Made by a program: the position numbers and the translations under genes
Assembly (NCBI RefSeq): GCF_012271765.1
Contig: NZ_VRKO01000016.1
Span: forward strand, 372,001-436,000
DNA length: 64,000 nucleotides
Source of the DNA: Erwinia rhapontici
GTDB lineage: Bacteria > Pseudomonadota > Gammaproteobacteria > Enterobacterales > Enterobacteriaceae
Direction of reading: 5' to 3'
Shown here: positions 37,015-45,764 of the stretch, piece after piece
Numbering within the stretch: the first letter of the stretch is position 1
How the letters are laid out: every line of letters starts with the position of its first letter
Notes under the pieces: generated by a model
Database searches by the model: none
Seen by the model: the letters and a program-made list of their open reading frames with translations, nothing else
Told to the model about the DNA's origin: nothing

Positions 37015-37671
37015 TCAGATTTCGTTGCTGATATCACGCCATTCGCCTGGCGCCAGACCCTGTAACTGTAACGCACCCATGGAGAAACGGATCAGCCGCA
37101 GGGTGGGAAAGCCAATATGCGCCGTCATTCGACGTACCTGACGGTTACGCCCTTCAAACAGGGTGATTTTCAGCCAGCAGGTCGGAATCGCTTTGCGCTC
37201 ACGAATCGGAGGTTGACGATCCCACAACCAGTCGGGGGCGGCCACTTTTTCTACCCCGGCGGGCAGGGTGGGGCCATCTTTCAGATTTACGCCAGTGCGT
37301 AACGGTTGCAGGTCACTCTCCTGCGGATCGCCCTCGACCTGTACAAAATAGATTTTTCCGGTGCGTTTACCGGGCTGGGTCAGCGTGGCCTGGAGTGCGC
37401 CGTCATTGGTCAGCACCATCAGCCCTTCGCTGTCACGGTCAAGGCGCCCGGCAGCATAAATACCCGGCTGGGGAACATAATCTTTTAGCGTGCGGCGCCC
37501 GGCTTCATCGCTGAACTGGGGCAACACATCAAAGGGCTTATTAAACAGCACCACGCAACGTGGGCCTTTAACGGCTGGTTTGGCGGCGCGGCGCGGGCCG
37601 GAACGCCCAGGGTGATGATTCGTCAAGGAAGATTTTCGCATGGTCTTTGCACTGAGTAACAATGAGTGCAT
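37015..37671 (-). CDS. rluE: 23S rRNA pseudouridine(2457) synthase RluE
   Basis: I choose the start at 37671 ([15 protein letters not shown]), because E. coli RluE has a similar leader and is 217 aa against 218 here; a start at 37641 ([10 protein letters not shown]) is also possible and neither has a strong ribosome site. RsuA-family motifs: [14 protein letters not shown], the catalytic Asp in [28 protein letters not shown], and [17 protein letters not shown]. It modifies U2457 of 23S rRNA. It is divergent from icd and upstream of nudJ. Confidence 0.93.
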   Translation of the reverse strand: MHSLLLSAKTMRKSSLTNHHPGRSGPRRAAKPAVKGPRCVVLFNKPFDVLPQFSDEAGRRTLKDYVPQPGIYAAGRLDRDSEGLMVLTNDGALQATLTQPGKRTGKIYFVQVEGDPQESDLQPLRTGVNLKDGPTLPAGVEKVAAPDWLWDRQPPIRERKAIPTCWLKITLFEGRNRQVRRMTAHIGFPTLRLIRFSMGALQLQGLAPGEWRDISNEI

Positions 37672-37774
37672 TATACCGCAATCCCGAGATGATTGGCGCG
37701 GAGTCAATATTCAAGTAGTATTGACGCGCATCTTACAAGTCATTAACAAAAAAAAGCGCTCGAAGGAGAGGTTA

Positions 37775-39025
37775 ATGGAAAGCAAAGTAGTTGTTCCGGC
37801 GGAAGGTCAGAAAATCACCCTGGATCAGGGAAAACTCAACGTACCTAACAATCCAATCATCCCGTTCATCGAAGGTGATGGCATTGGCGTTGACGTGTCT
37901 CCAGTGATGATCAAAGTTGTTGATGCCGCTGTGCAGAAAGCTTACAACGGTGAGCGTAAAATTTCCTGGATGGAAATTTACACCGGTGAGAAATCGGTAG
38001 AGCTTTACGGCCAGGATGTCTGGTTACCAGAAGAAACCCTCGACCTGATTAAAGAATATCGCGTTGCCATCAAAGGCCCACTGACCACCCCGGTCGGCGG
38101 CGGTATTCGTTCCCTGAACGTTGCCCTGCGTCAGCAGCTTGATCTGTACATCTGCCTGCGTCCTGTCCGTTACTACACCGGCACACCAAGCCCGGTGAAA
38201 CGCCCGGAAGACACCGATATGGTGATTTTCCGTGAGAACTCCGAAGATATCTATGCGGGTATCGAGTGGAAAGCGGGTACGCCGGAAGCAGATAAAGTCA
38301 TCAAGTTCCTGCGTGATGAAATGGGCGTGAAGAAAATTCGCTTCCCTGAGCAGTGCGGTATCGGCGTTAAGCCATGTTCAGAAGCGGGCACCCAGCGTCT
38401 GGTGCGTGCAGCCATCGAATACGCAATCACTAACGACCGTGATTCTGTAACGCTGGTTCACAAAGGCAACATCATGAAATTCACCGAAGGCGCTTTCAAA
38501 GACTGGGGTTACCAGTTGGCGAAAGAAGAATTCGGCGGTGAGCTGATCGATGGTGGTCCGTGGATGACGGTGAAGAACCCGAACACCGGCAAAGAGATCG
38601 TCATTAAAGACGTGATCGCCGATGCCTTCCTGCAGCAGATCCTGCTGCGTCCGGCTGAGTATGACGTAATTGCCTGTATGAACCTGAACGGTGACTACAT
38701 CTCTGACGCCCTGGCGGCGCAGGTGGGCGGTATCGGTATTGCTCCGGGTGCTAACATCGGTGACGAATGTGCACTGTTTGAAGCCACCCACGGTACTGCA
38801 CCTAAGTATGCTGGCCAGGATAAAGTGAACCCAGGTTCTATCATCCTGTCTGCAGAAATGATGCTGCGTCATATGGAATGGTTCGAAGCCGCTGACCTGA
38901 TTGTTAAAGGCATGGAAGGCGCAATCGCTGCCAAAACCGTGACCTATGACTTCGAACGTCAGATGGACGGCGCTAAGTTGCTGAAAGCGTCAGAGTTTGG
39001 CGACGCGATGATTAAACACATGTAA
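37775..39025 (+). CDS. icd: NADP-dependent isocitrate dehydrogenase
   Basis: Start at 37775 ([20 protein letters not shown]) with AAGGAGAGG upstream gives 416 aa, as in E. coli. S113 in [13 protein letters not shown] is the AceK phosphorylation site, with substrate Arg residues in LRPVRYYTG. The TCA-cycle enzyme oxidises isocitrate to 2-oxoglutarate. The gene is intact to its normal C-terminus ([11 protein letters not shown]) and has its own terminator. The 3' end of icd is the attachment site of e14/phage 21 in E. coli, and a prophage with e14-like order begins downstream here, so the last codons may have been supplied by the phage. Confidence 0.96.
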   Translation: MESKVVVPAEGQKITLDQGKLNVPNNPIIPFIEGDGIGVDVSPVMIKVVDAAVQKAYNGERKISWMEIYTGEKSVELYGQDVWLPEETLDLIKEYRVAIKGPLTTPVGGGIRSLNVALRQQLDLYICLRPVRYYTGTPSPVKRPEDTDMVIFRENSEDIYAGIEWKAGTPEADKVIKFLRDEMGVKKIRFPEQCGIGVKPCSEAGTQRLVRAAIEYAITNDRDSVTLVHKGNIMKFTEGAFKDWGYQLAKEEFGGELIDGGPWMTVKNPNTGKEIVIKDVIADAFLQQILLRPAEYDVIACMNLNGDYISDALAAQVGGIGIAPGANIGDECALFEATHGTAPKYAGQDKVNPGSIILSAEMMLRHMEWFEAADLIVKGMEGAIAAKTVTYDFERQMDGAKLLKASEFGDAMIKHM

Positions 39026-39047
39026 TCAGCTTGATGATGCTGTGCTG

Positions 39048-39074
39048 ACGGGAACCTGATGGTTCCCGTTTTTT
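39048..39074 (+). terminator. icd terminator
   Basis: A perfect 9-bp stem ACGGGAACC / GGTTCCCGT (39048-39056, 39061-39069) with loop TGAT, followed by a T tract. Confidence 0.9.
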
Positions 39075-39188
39075 ATTATTAGCATTCTAACGGTTATCAA
39101 AATATTATCAAAATAATTTATCAAAACGTAAACCTACTGATAGAATGTTAAATACAAATATTGAACTTGGGATTGATGGAACCTCCAT

Positions 39189-40271
39189 ATGCCTCACAAC
39201 TTACTCATTGAAAGTGTTAATTTAGACTCAAAGTGCTGGGTTGTTCGTTCTGGTGTTCGTTATAGATATATATCGCAATTCTTCGATGGTGATTTTATCG
39301 CAACTGGACACCTTGATGATTATGAATTAGAACCCGGGGTGTTTGATGAGGAATTAAGCCATGCTAATTTTTCTCATTTTTTTCCTGAAATAGATGGTGC
39401 AATAACGAGAAATATAAAAACCCAAATTGAAAATTTCGTACTTGATATGAGTGTCGGGGATGTCGTTTTTACGATGGATTCAATGAATGTTATCCCTGGT
39501 GTTATTAAGTCAGGTCCTTTTATTAGTTTGGATGCAATTTCTCAGAACGAAGGTTTTTATGTTCGTAGAAGTGTAGAATGGGGGGAGCCTATTTCTAGAC
39601 GGTCTATACCTATAACTATTCAAAGATGTTTTAATGCTTATCAAGCAATTTTTTCGCTAGGTGACAGTTCAAAAGAAATATTCCATTGGTTGATGGCATT
39701 TTTTATTTCGGATAATAGTTATTACGGTAGTTTACGAGTTGAGCAGCCGAATGCTATAAAACACCATACCTTAAAGCAATTAAATGAACTAATCGATCGT
39801 ATACAAGTACTTTCATTGTTAATTGGCGAGCATTTAGATAATAACATTCAGGAAGACTTTGTTTTAACCTTCGAAGACATTCGAGATGGAATGGAACGAT
39901 TTTCTGAGTCAGGTGAGCTTAATCTCACAGTTCAGCAAATGTTGATGTCGCCAGGCGATCTTTGGTTAAAATTCACAAGTACGTCTAACATTGCTGGTAC
40001 TGCCTTCCTTTGTGCACTTTTATCGTTTTCTTCACCGGCTTCGTCTTTAACATTTGTAAACAATGACTTTAATGGTAAAATTGATCAGATTACACAAATG
40101 ATCAACACAAGCCGTGATGTCATTTATCAAGATATAAATGTTGAGGCAGTTAAAAGACAGTTAATCTTGGAGGCTGCTGACCAAAACGTTGAGTTTGTGA
40201 CGTCTGAGCCAACTAAGACTCAAGACGATGATTTCCCAGAGGATGGTGACCCAAGGCATGTTGGGGGATAA
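39189..40271 (+). CDS. Unknown prophage cargo protein with N-terminal PUA/EVE-like sensor-type domain
   Basis: An AT-rich gene encoding 360 aa. The N-terminal ~150 residues follow the pattern of the PUA/EVE-like domain found at the front of Mrr-type and other restriction proteins: CWVVRSGVRYRYISQFF, DFIATGHLDD, the helix ITRNIKTQIENFVLDM, then VGDVVFTMDSMNVIPGVIKSG and RRSVEWG. The rest is helical and unrecognised, with a hydrophobic stretch near 262-285 (NIAGTAFLCALLSFSSPASS) and an acidic tail. No nuclease or HExxH protease motif is visible. It sits between icd and int, where e14 carries the exclusion gene lit, and is followed after two bases by a membrane protein gene. A defence role is inferred. 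Confidence 0.7.
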   Translation: MPHNLLIESVNLDSKCWVVRSGVRYRYISQFFDGDFIATGHLDDYELEPGVFDEELSHANFSHFFPEIDGAITRNIKTQIENFVLDMSVGDVVFTMDSMNVIPGVIKSGPFISLDAISQNEGFYVRRSVEWGEPISRRSIPITIQRCFNAYQAIFSLGDSSKEIFHWLMAFFISDNSYYGSLRVEQPNAIKHHTLKQLNELIDRIQVLSLLIGEHLDNNIQEDFVLTFEDIRDGMERFSESGELNLTVQQMLMSPGDLWLKFTSTSNIAGTAFLCALLSFSSPASSLTFVNNDFNGKIDQITQMINTSRDVIYQDINVEAVKRQLILEAADQNVEFVTSEPTKTQDDDFPEDGDPRHVGG

Positions 40272-40273
40272 TT

Positions 40274-40918
40274 ATGATTATTGTGGGATGGGTATTATTA
40301 GCACTGCTAATTATTGTTCTTTTTTGGCAAGCTAAGAATATATGGAGGAACCATAATAACTTCAACAATATTTCTATATCTTTATGCGCAATCCTGACAT
40401 TGGCTTGGGGAGCATATACTTTTGATGCTTTGAACCAGAAAGACAAAGCCAATGCTGAATATGCAGAGCTTCAGCAGAAAATAAGAAATACTGAATCAAC
40501 ATTTTTTAATATTGATGCATCCATCACTAAGTCTTCTGATGGATATTATATCACTCCAGTTATAAGCATAAAAAATAGTGGCTCGGAACCAATATTTATA
40601 AAGTTAAGGGGCGACTCCGTATCTATAGATGCTATTGAGGTGCGTGGTGATAAGGTTAAATCAATAAAGACATATACTCCAAATATATATGAAGAAATCT
40701 CATCGAGTGCAAAAGGTAAAAATATACCCATCTATGATTGGAAAATACCAATTTCAGCAGAGCGGAAACTCAACTACGTAGCAAAGGTTGATTCGCCGGG
40801 TATGTATTTCATTACTTTTTCAGCAAGGGAGGCTGATAAGGATTTTAATGAAAAAAATAATAATGTAAACGGAAAGCCTATGATTTGGTTCGTTTCTAAA
40901 TATGTTTATGTTGAATGA
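40274..40918 (+). CDS. Unknown membrane protein with two N-terminal helices, partner of the preceding gene
   Basis: A 214-aa protein. Two predicted membrane helices (residues ~2-19, IIVGWVLLALLIIVLFW, and ~33-48, ISISLCAILTLAWGAY) are followed by a short coiled-coil-like segment (QKDKANAEYAELQQKIRN) and a beta-rich domain (FFNIDASITKSSDGYYITPVISIKN onwards). The helix arrangement would place both the N-terminus and the C-terminal domain on the same side of the membrane. The gene starts two bases after the preceding stop with GGGGG as ribosome site, so the pair form one operon. AT-rich like its partner. Function unknown; a membrane effector paired with a sensor is a reasonable guess. Confidence 0.72.
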   Translation: MIIVGWVLLALLIIVLFWQAKNIWRNHNNFNNISISLCAILTLAWGAYTFDALNQKDKANAEYAELQQKIRNTESTFFNIDASITKSSDGYYITPVISIKNSGSEPIFIKLRGDSVSIDAIEVRGDKVKSIKTYTPNIYEEISSSAKGKNIPIYDWKIPISAERKLNYVAKVDSPGMYFITFSAREADKDFNEKNNNVNGKPMIWFVSKYVYVE

Positions 40919-40972
40919 ATAACTTGGCTTTTTTTAGTGGCGTTCTAAATGGTTGTTATCATTTAATGATTT

Positions 40973-42097
40973 TTAAAGTCCAACCATGGTCCATCCTTTT
41001 CCTCGATCGTCGTGATATTTCGCTGTCTGATGGGCTGATTTATGCCCCAACAGTTTTTGGGTGTTGATACCCTCAATTTTATAAAGACGTTCCGCCAGAG
41101 AGCGCTGTTCGTGAAATGTTGCAGGTGTGCCTTCTTTCCAGTCAATCGCTGCTTTGTCTCTCGCTTTGCTGAAGTTCATCGTCAGGGTATTGGACTTAAC
41201 CTGAGCGCCACGTTCCGCCTGAGACGTAGCCCTGAAAAAGTGAATCAAGTAAGGACTCACCACATAATCGCGACAGCGTGCCACGACATCTCGGAGGCTC
41301 CAGTCTATTGCATTCAGGCGAAGCGAGAGAGGAATGGCTATCTTGCTCCCGGTTTTTTCCTGAATTACATGTAGGTGATCGTCCCAGATATCACTGAACT
41401 TCATATTTGAGATGTCACCCAGTCGCTGGCCAGTAACGAGCGCCAGAAGCATCGCGTTACCCAAATACTGATGGTGGGTATCTGCAATAGTGAAAATTTT
41501 CTGCCACTCTTCCAGGTTTAGACGCTGCCGGGTAATCCGGATCCTGGGCTGCTTGGTAGCCAATGCAGGGTTGTAACCAGGCGGAACTTCGCCATAGTGC
41601 TGCGCTTCTTTAAAGACATCGATTAACACCGAACGGATCACCTGCGCCATTCGAGGCTGCCCCTCTGAAATGTACCCTTCAAGAATCTCCGCAATATCAC
41701 GAACATCCACTAATGAAATAAGCTTCATACCAACCCGTTCCCGAAGCAGGGCGACAGGCTTGACTTTTTGTTTATGGGTATTTGGTCTTATCTCTCCATT
41801 GGTCAATCTTTCATCCTGAATTTTCCAGTAACGATCCAGCCAGGTCGCGGTAGAAATTGCTTTCCCCTTACTGGTAGCAATCCTGTCGCTGAGCGTCAGT
41901 ATCTGCCTCGAACGTTGTTCCGCCATACGTGCGTTGGCTTCGGTTGCTATAGCGACAGCTTCTGCTTCATTCGTTCCAAGACTGTGAAATTTACCAGTGG
42001 CAGGATGTTTGTAGCGCCAGTAGATTTTATTCACTTTCCTGTTATAAAGCGCATATAAATTTGGAATCTGGATATTATTTTTACGTGGTCTCGCCAT
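40973..42097 (-). CDS. int: Phage integrase, tyrosine recombinase (lambda Int type)
   Basis: A 374-aa protein resembling lambda Int along its length: an N-terminal arm-binding domain (PNLYALYNRKVNKIYWRYKHPATGKFHSLG), a core-binding domain (WLDRYWKIQDERL, IRSVLIDVFKEAQHYGEVPPG), and a catalytic domain with Arg in VTGQRLGDI, Lys in IQEKTGSKIAIPL, H-x-x-R in FHEQRSLAERLY, His in LLGHKSAHQTA and the nucleophile Tyr in KYHDDRGKGW. It recombines attP with the host site, here probably at icd. It overlaps xis by 17 bases or more, as in lambda. Confidence 0.94.
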   Translation of the reverse strand: MARPRKNNIQIPNLYALYNRKVNKIYWRYKHPATGKFHSLGTNEAEAVAIATEANARMAEQRSRQILTLSDRIATSKGKAISTATWLDRYWKIQDERLTNGEIRPNTHKQKVKPVALLRERVGMKLISLVDVRDIAEILEGYISEGQPRMAQVIRSVLIDVFKEAQHYGEVPPGYNPALATKQPRIRITRQRLNLEEWQKIFTIADTHHQYLGNAMLLALVTGQRLGDISNMKFSDIWDDHLHVIQEKTGSKIAIPLSLRLNAIDWSLRDVVARCRDYVVSPYLIHFFRATSQAERGAQVKSNTLTMNFSKARDKAAIDWKEGTPATFHEQRSLAERLYKIEGINTQKLLGHKSAHQTAKYHDDRGKGWTMVGL

Positions 42098-42323
42098 CTT
42101 GAAGAATCCTTTTTAAACGCGGATCGTCGGCTTTATTAATAACCGGCTTAACTGTCATTCCTACAAATCTTGCAGTTCTGTCTACTCTCCAACATCTCCC
42201 TGCCTTCACAGGAAGGGGTTGTATCATGCCATTTTTAGCATACTTCACCAGGGAGGCCTGGCTGGGTACAGGTTCGTCGAATTCCTCTTTCGCCCAATCA
42301 TTTAACTTCATTGTTCTGCTCAT
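42081..42323 (-). CDS. xis: Phage excisionase (Xis-type)
   Basis: I choose the start at 42323 (MSRTMKLNDWAKEEFDEPVP), preceded by GCGGAGAC, giving 80 aa. The winged-helix Xis pattern is clear: LNDWAKEEFDEPVPSQASLVKYAKNGMI, then PLPVKAGRCWRVDRTARFVG and a basic tail (DPRLKRIL). It directs Int towards excision. It overlaps the integrase start and is the second last gene of the leftward operon. Confidence 0.85.
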   Translation of the reverse strand: MSRTMKLNDWAKEEFDEPVPSQASLVKYAKNGMIQPLPVKAGRCWRVDRTARFVGMTVKPVINKADDPRLKRILQDGETT

Positions 42324-42371
42324 TAATGTCTCCGCAACCCGCTGCATCGGGTAGTTAAAGGCCGTGACATG

Positions 42372-42722
42372 TCACGGCGTTAATTTCACGTCATACCATC
42401 CATTACGCACCCAGCACGCCACTTCCTTCTGTAATGGGCAACTCTGCACCGGCAACTGATCACCACATCGCCCACAGCGTTTCTTGCTGAGTGATTTGAA
42501 CCTAGCTCTAACCCGCGCATCATCCTGGCGAATGAGAAGGGCTACATACTCAGTTAGCTCGTAAGGGTCCCGACCCGGGCGACGAGCAACGCGGTTACGT
42601 TCCAGCATCTCCAGTTCCTGCATATCTAGAACCATGGTCAACGTGCCCTCACCATTAGAAGCATTGTGCAATGCCTCTCGCATACGCTGCGCGGCTTTAC
42701 GTTCTGCTGCTGACTTAGCCAT
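42372..42722 (-). CDS. Conserved phage protein with C-terminal zinc-finger-like cysteines
   Basis: Start at 42722 (MAKSAAERKAAQRMREALHN) gives 116 aa. The N-terminal basic helix, the middle LDMQELEMLERNRVARRPGRDPYELTEYVALLIRQDD, and a CGRCGDQLPVQSC segment with two further residues (C in EVACWV) recall a small protein common in lambdoid left operons. The CxxC and C pattern suggests metal binding. The start overlaps the end of the upstream gene by 8 bases. Function unknown. Confidence 0.72.
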   Translation of the reverse strand: MAKSAAERKAAQRMREALHNASNGEGTLTMVLDMQELEMLERNRVARRPGRDPYELTEYVALLIRQDDARVRARFKSLSKKRCGRCGDQLPVQSCPLQKEVACWVRNGWYDVKLTP

Positions 42723-42924
42723 CACCACCTCGTTGCAGGACTTCATAAAATGCGTCATTGATGGCTTCGTGCATGTCGCACGCCGGGCCAGCTGACTCGA
42801 AGTAATTCCCATTCTTATGGGCGGATATGGCGTAACTGTCACGCACTAGGTGGAATTCGAACTGCTCGCAACTCTCAGCCATCCATGACAGGCGCTCGCC
42901 AGAAGTAATCGGGGCATCTTTCAC
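42715..42924 (-). CDS. Small phage protein of unknown function
   Basis: A 69-aa product (MKDAPITSGERLSWMAESCE...). It has no membrane helix and no recognised motif. The start overlaps the upstream gene (ATGA-like coupling at 42921-42924) and its stop overlaps the downstream start, so it is embedded in the coupled left operon. Confidence 0.65.
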   Translation of the reverse strand: MKDAPITSGERLSWMAESCEQFEFHLVRDSYAISAHKNGNYFESAGPACDMHEAINDAFYEVLQRGGDG

Positions 42925-43739
42925 TTCGCCACCTCATAAGGCACATTGGCCGCGTCGAGAGAGGTGGCACATGCATATATCGCTTTATTCCACACCTCTG
43001 TTTCTGTCCACAAAAGACTACCGGCATGCTCAGCGGCGCAGAATCTCTCAGCAGGAAGAACAACAGGCTTCTGCTGCTGTGCGCCCAGTTCTTTGGCTGC
43101 CCATCGCGCCCCGTTACGGAAACCATCTGAAAGCTGACTGTGACCATCTACCGCTGTCCGCAAACCGTGTAACTTCAAAGCGCCTTCAATAAGCGGTTCA
43201 ATATCACGCAACACGGCTGGCGGTGCGGCGGCGTAGAGTTCACGGAAAATAGTGAACCCATGTGACTCTGCGACTTCTCGCGATGCGCAGTCTTGCCACT
43301 TTCCGTTGTCGCCCATGCACTGCAACCCAACAGGCTCACCCGCAGCAGCATCGCGCCGGGCAAGTTCAGCCTCTGCCCTGGTAAAGCGTTCGTGCATCGC
43401 CTGCTTAATTTTAAGGTTCAGCTCTTGATTGCGTTTCAGCTCGTCGCGCTCACGCTCAACAGCACTGAGCCGTTTTATTTCGATATCTTTTGCGACATTC
43501 CGATCAATGGCTCTGGTCAGCTTCTCCCGCGTGCCGCGCAACAGCTGCTTCGTTTCTTCCAGTTCGTGTTCAGTCGTGGCACAGGCTACAGCCACTTCAT
43601 GCAGCCGGGACTCTGCTGCTTCCAGTTGCTCAATAGCAGCAATAACTGTTGCGAAAAAATCATAGTTATCTTTGTCTGCCGGATCGCTGTAGTGCTCCTG
43701 CCATCCCTGAAGCTCTTCTTTTAACTGTTGTGTTTTCAC
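42921..43739 (-). CDS. Ead/Ea22-like phage early protein
   Basis: The likely start is GTG 43739 with AGAGGTGAAGCA ahead (product VKTQQLKEELQG...), 272 aa. Residues ~25-135 are a long charged coiled coil (IEQLEAAESRLHEVAVACAT, KQLLRGTREKLTRAIDRN, ERERDELKRNQEL), followed by the domain EPVGLQCMGDNGKWQDC and AAAPPAVLRDIEPLIEGALK, which I associate with Ead/Ea22-like proteins. Function is unknown. It overlaps the upstream gene by four bases (GTGA). Confidence 0.7.
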   Translation of the reverse strand: MKTQQLKEELQGWQEHYSDPADKDNYDFFATVIAAIEQLEAAESRLHEVAVACATTEHELEETKQLLRGTREKLTRAIDRNVAKDIEIKRLSAVERERDELKRNQELNLKIKQAMHERFTRAEAELARRDAAAGEPVGLQCMGDNGKWQDCASREVAESHGFTIFRELYAAAPPAVLRDIEPLIEGALKLHGLRTAVDGHSQLSDGFRNGARWAAKELGAQQQKPVVLPAERFCAAEHAGSLLWTETEVWNKAIYACATSLDAANVPYEVAK

Positions 43740-43927
43740 TGCTTCACCTCTTTGCAATAAGAGCCATCCGGTGCGCTCGGGAAATCATCTCCCCAGCCTC
43801 CATGTGAGCGAACATCCGCCAGAACTTGCTGGCAGACGGCCATCGACGGCATTGGCGTGATGCTCCAGGCGCTGCCGTCGCGCACCTGAGAGGCCATGAT
43901 CAGGAAAACAAAGGTGATGGTGCTCAT
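43736..43927 (-). CDS. Small secreted or membrane-anchored phage protein
   Basis: The start at 43927 gives 63 aa: MSTITFVFLIMASQVRDGSA begins with a short hydrophobic signal-like stretch (residues ~3-13), followed by a polar domain with two cysteines (MAVCQQVLADV, GSYCKEV). The ribosome site is poor and a TTG five codons upstream is an alternative. Its stop overlaps the Ead-like GTG start. Unknown function. Confidence 0.6.
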   Translation of the reverse strand: MSTITFVFLIMASQVRDGSAWSITPMPSMAVCQQVLADVRSHGGWGDDFPSAPDGSYCKEVKQ

Positions 43928-43929
43928 GG

Positions 43930-44157
43930 TTAAGGTGTCCAATAAGTCAGTTCTTCAGCAACGTTCCAGCAGGCATCCCCGATGTCTTCAAAATCAGGCT
44001 CTTCGCTGCACTGGCGTGAGTCGATAGTGATTTCGGCATTACGGCGGCAGAATTCTTTCCACTGCTTGCGGCCTTTTTTCCATCCCCGGTGCCAGCCCAG
44101 CGCTTTCGTTTCTATACGCCAGGCGCGGTTGGCCAGCTGCATTTGAGACTTAGCCAT
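43930..44157 (-). CDS. Small basic phage protein
   Basis: Start at 44157 is set by a near-perfect AAGGAGG six bases upstream. The 75-aa product (MAKSQMQLANRAWRIETKAL...) has a basic first half (GWHRGWKKGRKQWKEFCRRN) and an acidic second half (EEPDFEDIGDACWNVAEE). Possibly nucleic-acid binding. It overlaps the preceding gene by 8 bases. No family recognised. Confidence 0.68.
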   Translation of the reverse strand: MAKSQMQLANRAWRIETKALGWHRGWKKGRKQWKEFCRRNAEITIDSRQCSEEPDFEDIGDACWNVAEELTYWTP

Positions 44158-44440
44158 TGGAAACCTCCTTGGACACAGTGCCGGTGCGTGTGATAGCAAA
44201 CGCAGTGCATGAAGGACCGATACGAATTGCACGTAACGCCATTACGAAAGGCGCATGAAATCTTCCATCAAAACTGTTCAACAGGGTCGTACAGTCACCA
44301 ACACCCAAATCGGCATCATTATGGAAAGCAAAAGAGCAAAGCATTGGCATCTGATGCTGATTGCAGATTTCAATAATCTTCTGCATTAACGGGCTGATTT
44401 GTTCGTCGTAGACAGCCTCAAGGTCATAGAGCTCTTTCAT
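44150..44440 (-). CDS. Phage protein of unknown function (96 aa)
   Basis: MKELYDLEAVYDEQISPLMQ begins an acidic helix, followed by a mixed alpha/beta segment (MPMLCSFAFHNDADLGVGDC, HAPFVMALRAIRIGPSCTAF). No known motif is seen. It is coupled upstream to the HD-hydrolase gene by an ATGA overlap and downstream to the 75-aa protein. Confidence 0.68.
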   Translation of the reverse strand: MKELYDLEAVYDEQISPLMQKIIEICNQHQMPMLCSFAFHNDADLGVGDCTTLLNSFDGRFHAPFVMALRAIRIGPSCTAFAITRTGTVSKEVSNG

Positions 44441-44961
44441 GACGTCACCTTTAACTGGTTCCAGCGGTTAATGAACATCGCCTGTGCGGTTTTTGGAGGA
44501 AGAGGAGTTATCAGAAAGGGATCGAGTTCAATGCCATCAAGGCAGGGCCAGCGAATGCCATCATCCAACCCCAAATCCCGGCGTTCTGTACCGAGCATCA
44601 CTAAATCAGCGTGTTTAACTTCTGGTGACATAGCTGGTGGAAGCCCGAACTTAGCCCGGATCACTGCATCTGCGCGCCCTTCGATTGCCTGATAGTCAGG
44701 TAACAGGGCTTTCAGCGGAGAATTGATATCACTGCAATACGCTTCAGTGGCATCGTGCAACAGACCTTCCAGGGCGAATTCAACAGGAACCAGATAGCTG
44801 ACGCGAACGGAGTGCTGTGCAACGCTGTAGAACTCAGACACATGACCAGTGAACCGGCAGATGTTCGAAAGCGCCCCTGCAATATCTTCAATACAGATCG
44901 TATCTGCCTGCGGATTGATGAAGTCAAAGTGCTTTCCTGTGAGGGTAGTAATCCAGGACAT
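44437..44961 (-). CDS. HD-domain phosphohydrolase (YfbR/5'-deoxynucleotidase-like)
   Basis: A 174-aa protein with the HD-domain metal ligands: the first His in FTGHVSEFYSVAQHSVRVS, the HD pair in LEGLLHDATEAYCSDI and a distal Asp in VKHADLVML. It resembles YfbR-type phage hydrolases that act on deoxynucleoside monophosphates. It may adjust nucleotide pools during early phage growth. The start overlaps the end of the upstream gene by one base. Confidence 0.8.
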   Translation of the reverse strand: MSWITTLTGKHFDFINPQADTICIEDIAGALSNICRFTGHVSEFYSVAQHSVRVSYLVPVEFALEGLLHDATEAYCSDINSPLKALLPDYQAIEGRADAVIRAKFGLPPAMSPEVKHADLVMLGTERRDLGLDDGIRWPCLDGIELDPFLITPLPPKTAQAMFINRWNQLKVTS

Positions 44962-45377
44962 TAGCTTGCCTCCCCAACCAGTACGGCATTGGTTCCCACA
45001 ACGCGCTCGATCACTTCGGCAGAGAAATTACGCTGACCGGGAAGATTAAGAGCCAGGGCAATGGTTGTCTGAATCAGATGAAGGTGTGCGTTCTGCTCAA
45101 CTAGGTCGGCCAGCACATCAAACTGAACGTAACGACCAGCAGGGCATTCACGCATGAAAGCGAGCTCATGGTTCATCTGCATCTGGTAATCAGGCTCAAA
45201 GCGTTTGACGTTGCTCTTACATACGGCTGCGGCCAGAACGTTGCGAACGTCGAGGCGTGTAGCCAGAGCGCGAAGCAGCTGGCTGATATCTGGGAATGAG
45301 TGTTCCAGTTCACGTGCTTTGCCGTAAGCCTCTTTGACGAGTTCCGGCGTTGTCAGAGTTCCGACTTCATGTGCCAT
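44961..45377 (-). CDS. Phage early protein of unknown function (138 aa)
   Basis: Start at 45377 (MAHEVGTLTTPELVKEAYGK) has AAAGG upstream; an extension of 11 residues is open but unsupported. The protein is largely helical (ELEHSFPDISQLLRALATRL, VLADLVEQNAHLHLIQTTIA) with no motif that I can name. It is the first protein gene after the tRNA in the leftward operon. Confidence 0.7.
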   Translation of the reverse strand: MAHEVGTLTTPELVKEAYGKARELEHSFPDISQLLRALATRLDVRNVLAAAVCKSNVKRFEPDYQMQMNHELAFMRECPAGRYVQFDVLADLVEQNAHLHLIQTTIALALNLPGQRNFSAEVIERVVGTNAVLVGEAS

Positions 45378-45764
45378 CGAAATAACCTTTTCGCTGTATT
45401 CAGGTTGCACGAAGCCCTAACCGGGGTTGGTTATATTTCGTGAGCCTGATGATTTTTATTAAATGGCTGGTGGATCACTGCATTAATCCACAGCCGTCTC
45501 CGCTGAGTAACACATCGAAAAGAGCACTATCTCCGGTTCACTCGCCAGCCTGCTAAGCAGCGCCGTCCCCTAAATACTCTTACCTGTTGTGTTCGCGGGG
45601 TCTACTTCCCTCCTGTCACGGTTCTTTCCCCGCGTCATCATGTGTTCATTCGGTACATGAAACCCTTTTGGCGGGCTTCCACCGACTCCCATCTGTTTTT
45701 TAAGTCACTCAGATATCGTCTGGACTTTTAAAGCGGCAGTGTGATTTTTCACTAATGCCCACTT
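45378..45764. other. Gene-free stretch between the 138-aa gene and the tRNA
   Basis: I see no convincing gene. A 40-codon minus-strand frame near 45570-45690 has no ribosome site. A hairpin TGGATCACTGCATTAATCCA near 45472-45491 and GC-rich patches (CGCGGGG / CCCCGCG, 45595 and 45629) could form RNA structure in the left transcript. Confidence 0.5.

Noticed and set aside
37775-39025. icd disrupted by the prophage
   Set aside because: The frame is full length with a normal C-terminus and terminator.
39189-40271. Homologue of the e14 Lit protease
   Set aside because: Same position, but no HExxH zinc-protease motif and no similarity I can recognise.
45570-45690. 40-codon minus-strand frame near the tRNA
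   Set aside because: No ribosome site, odd composition and no coupling to neighbours.
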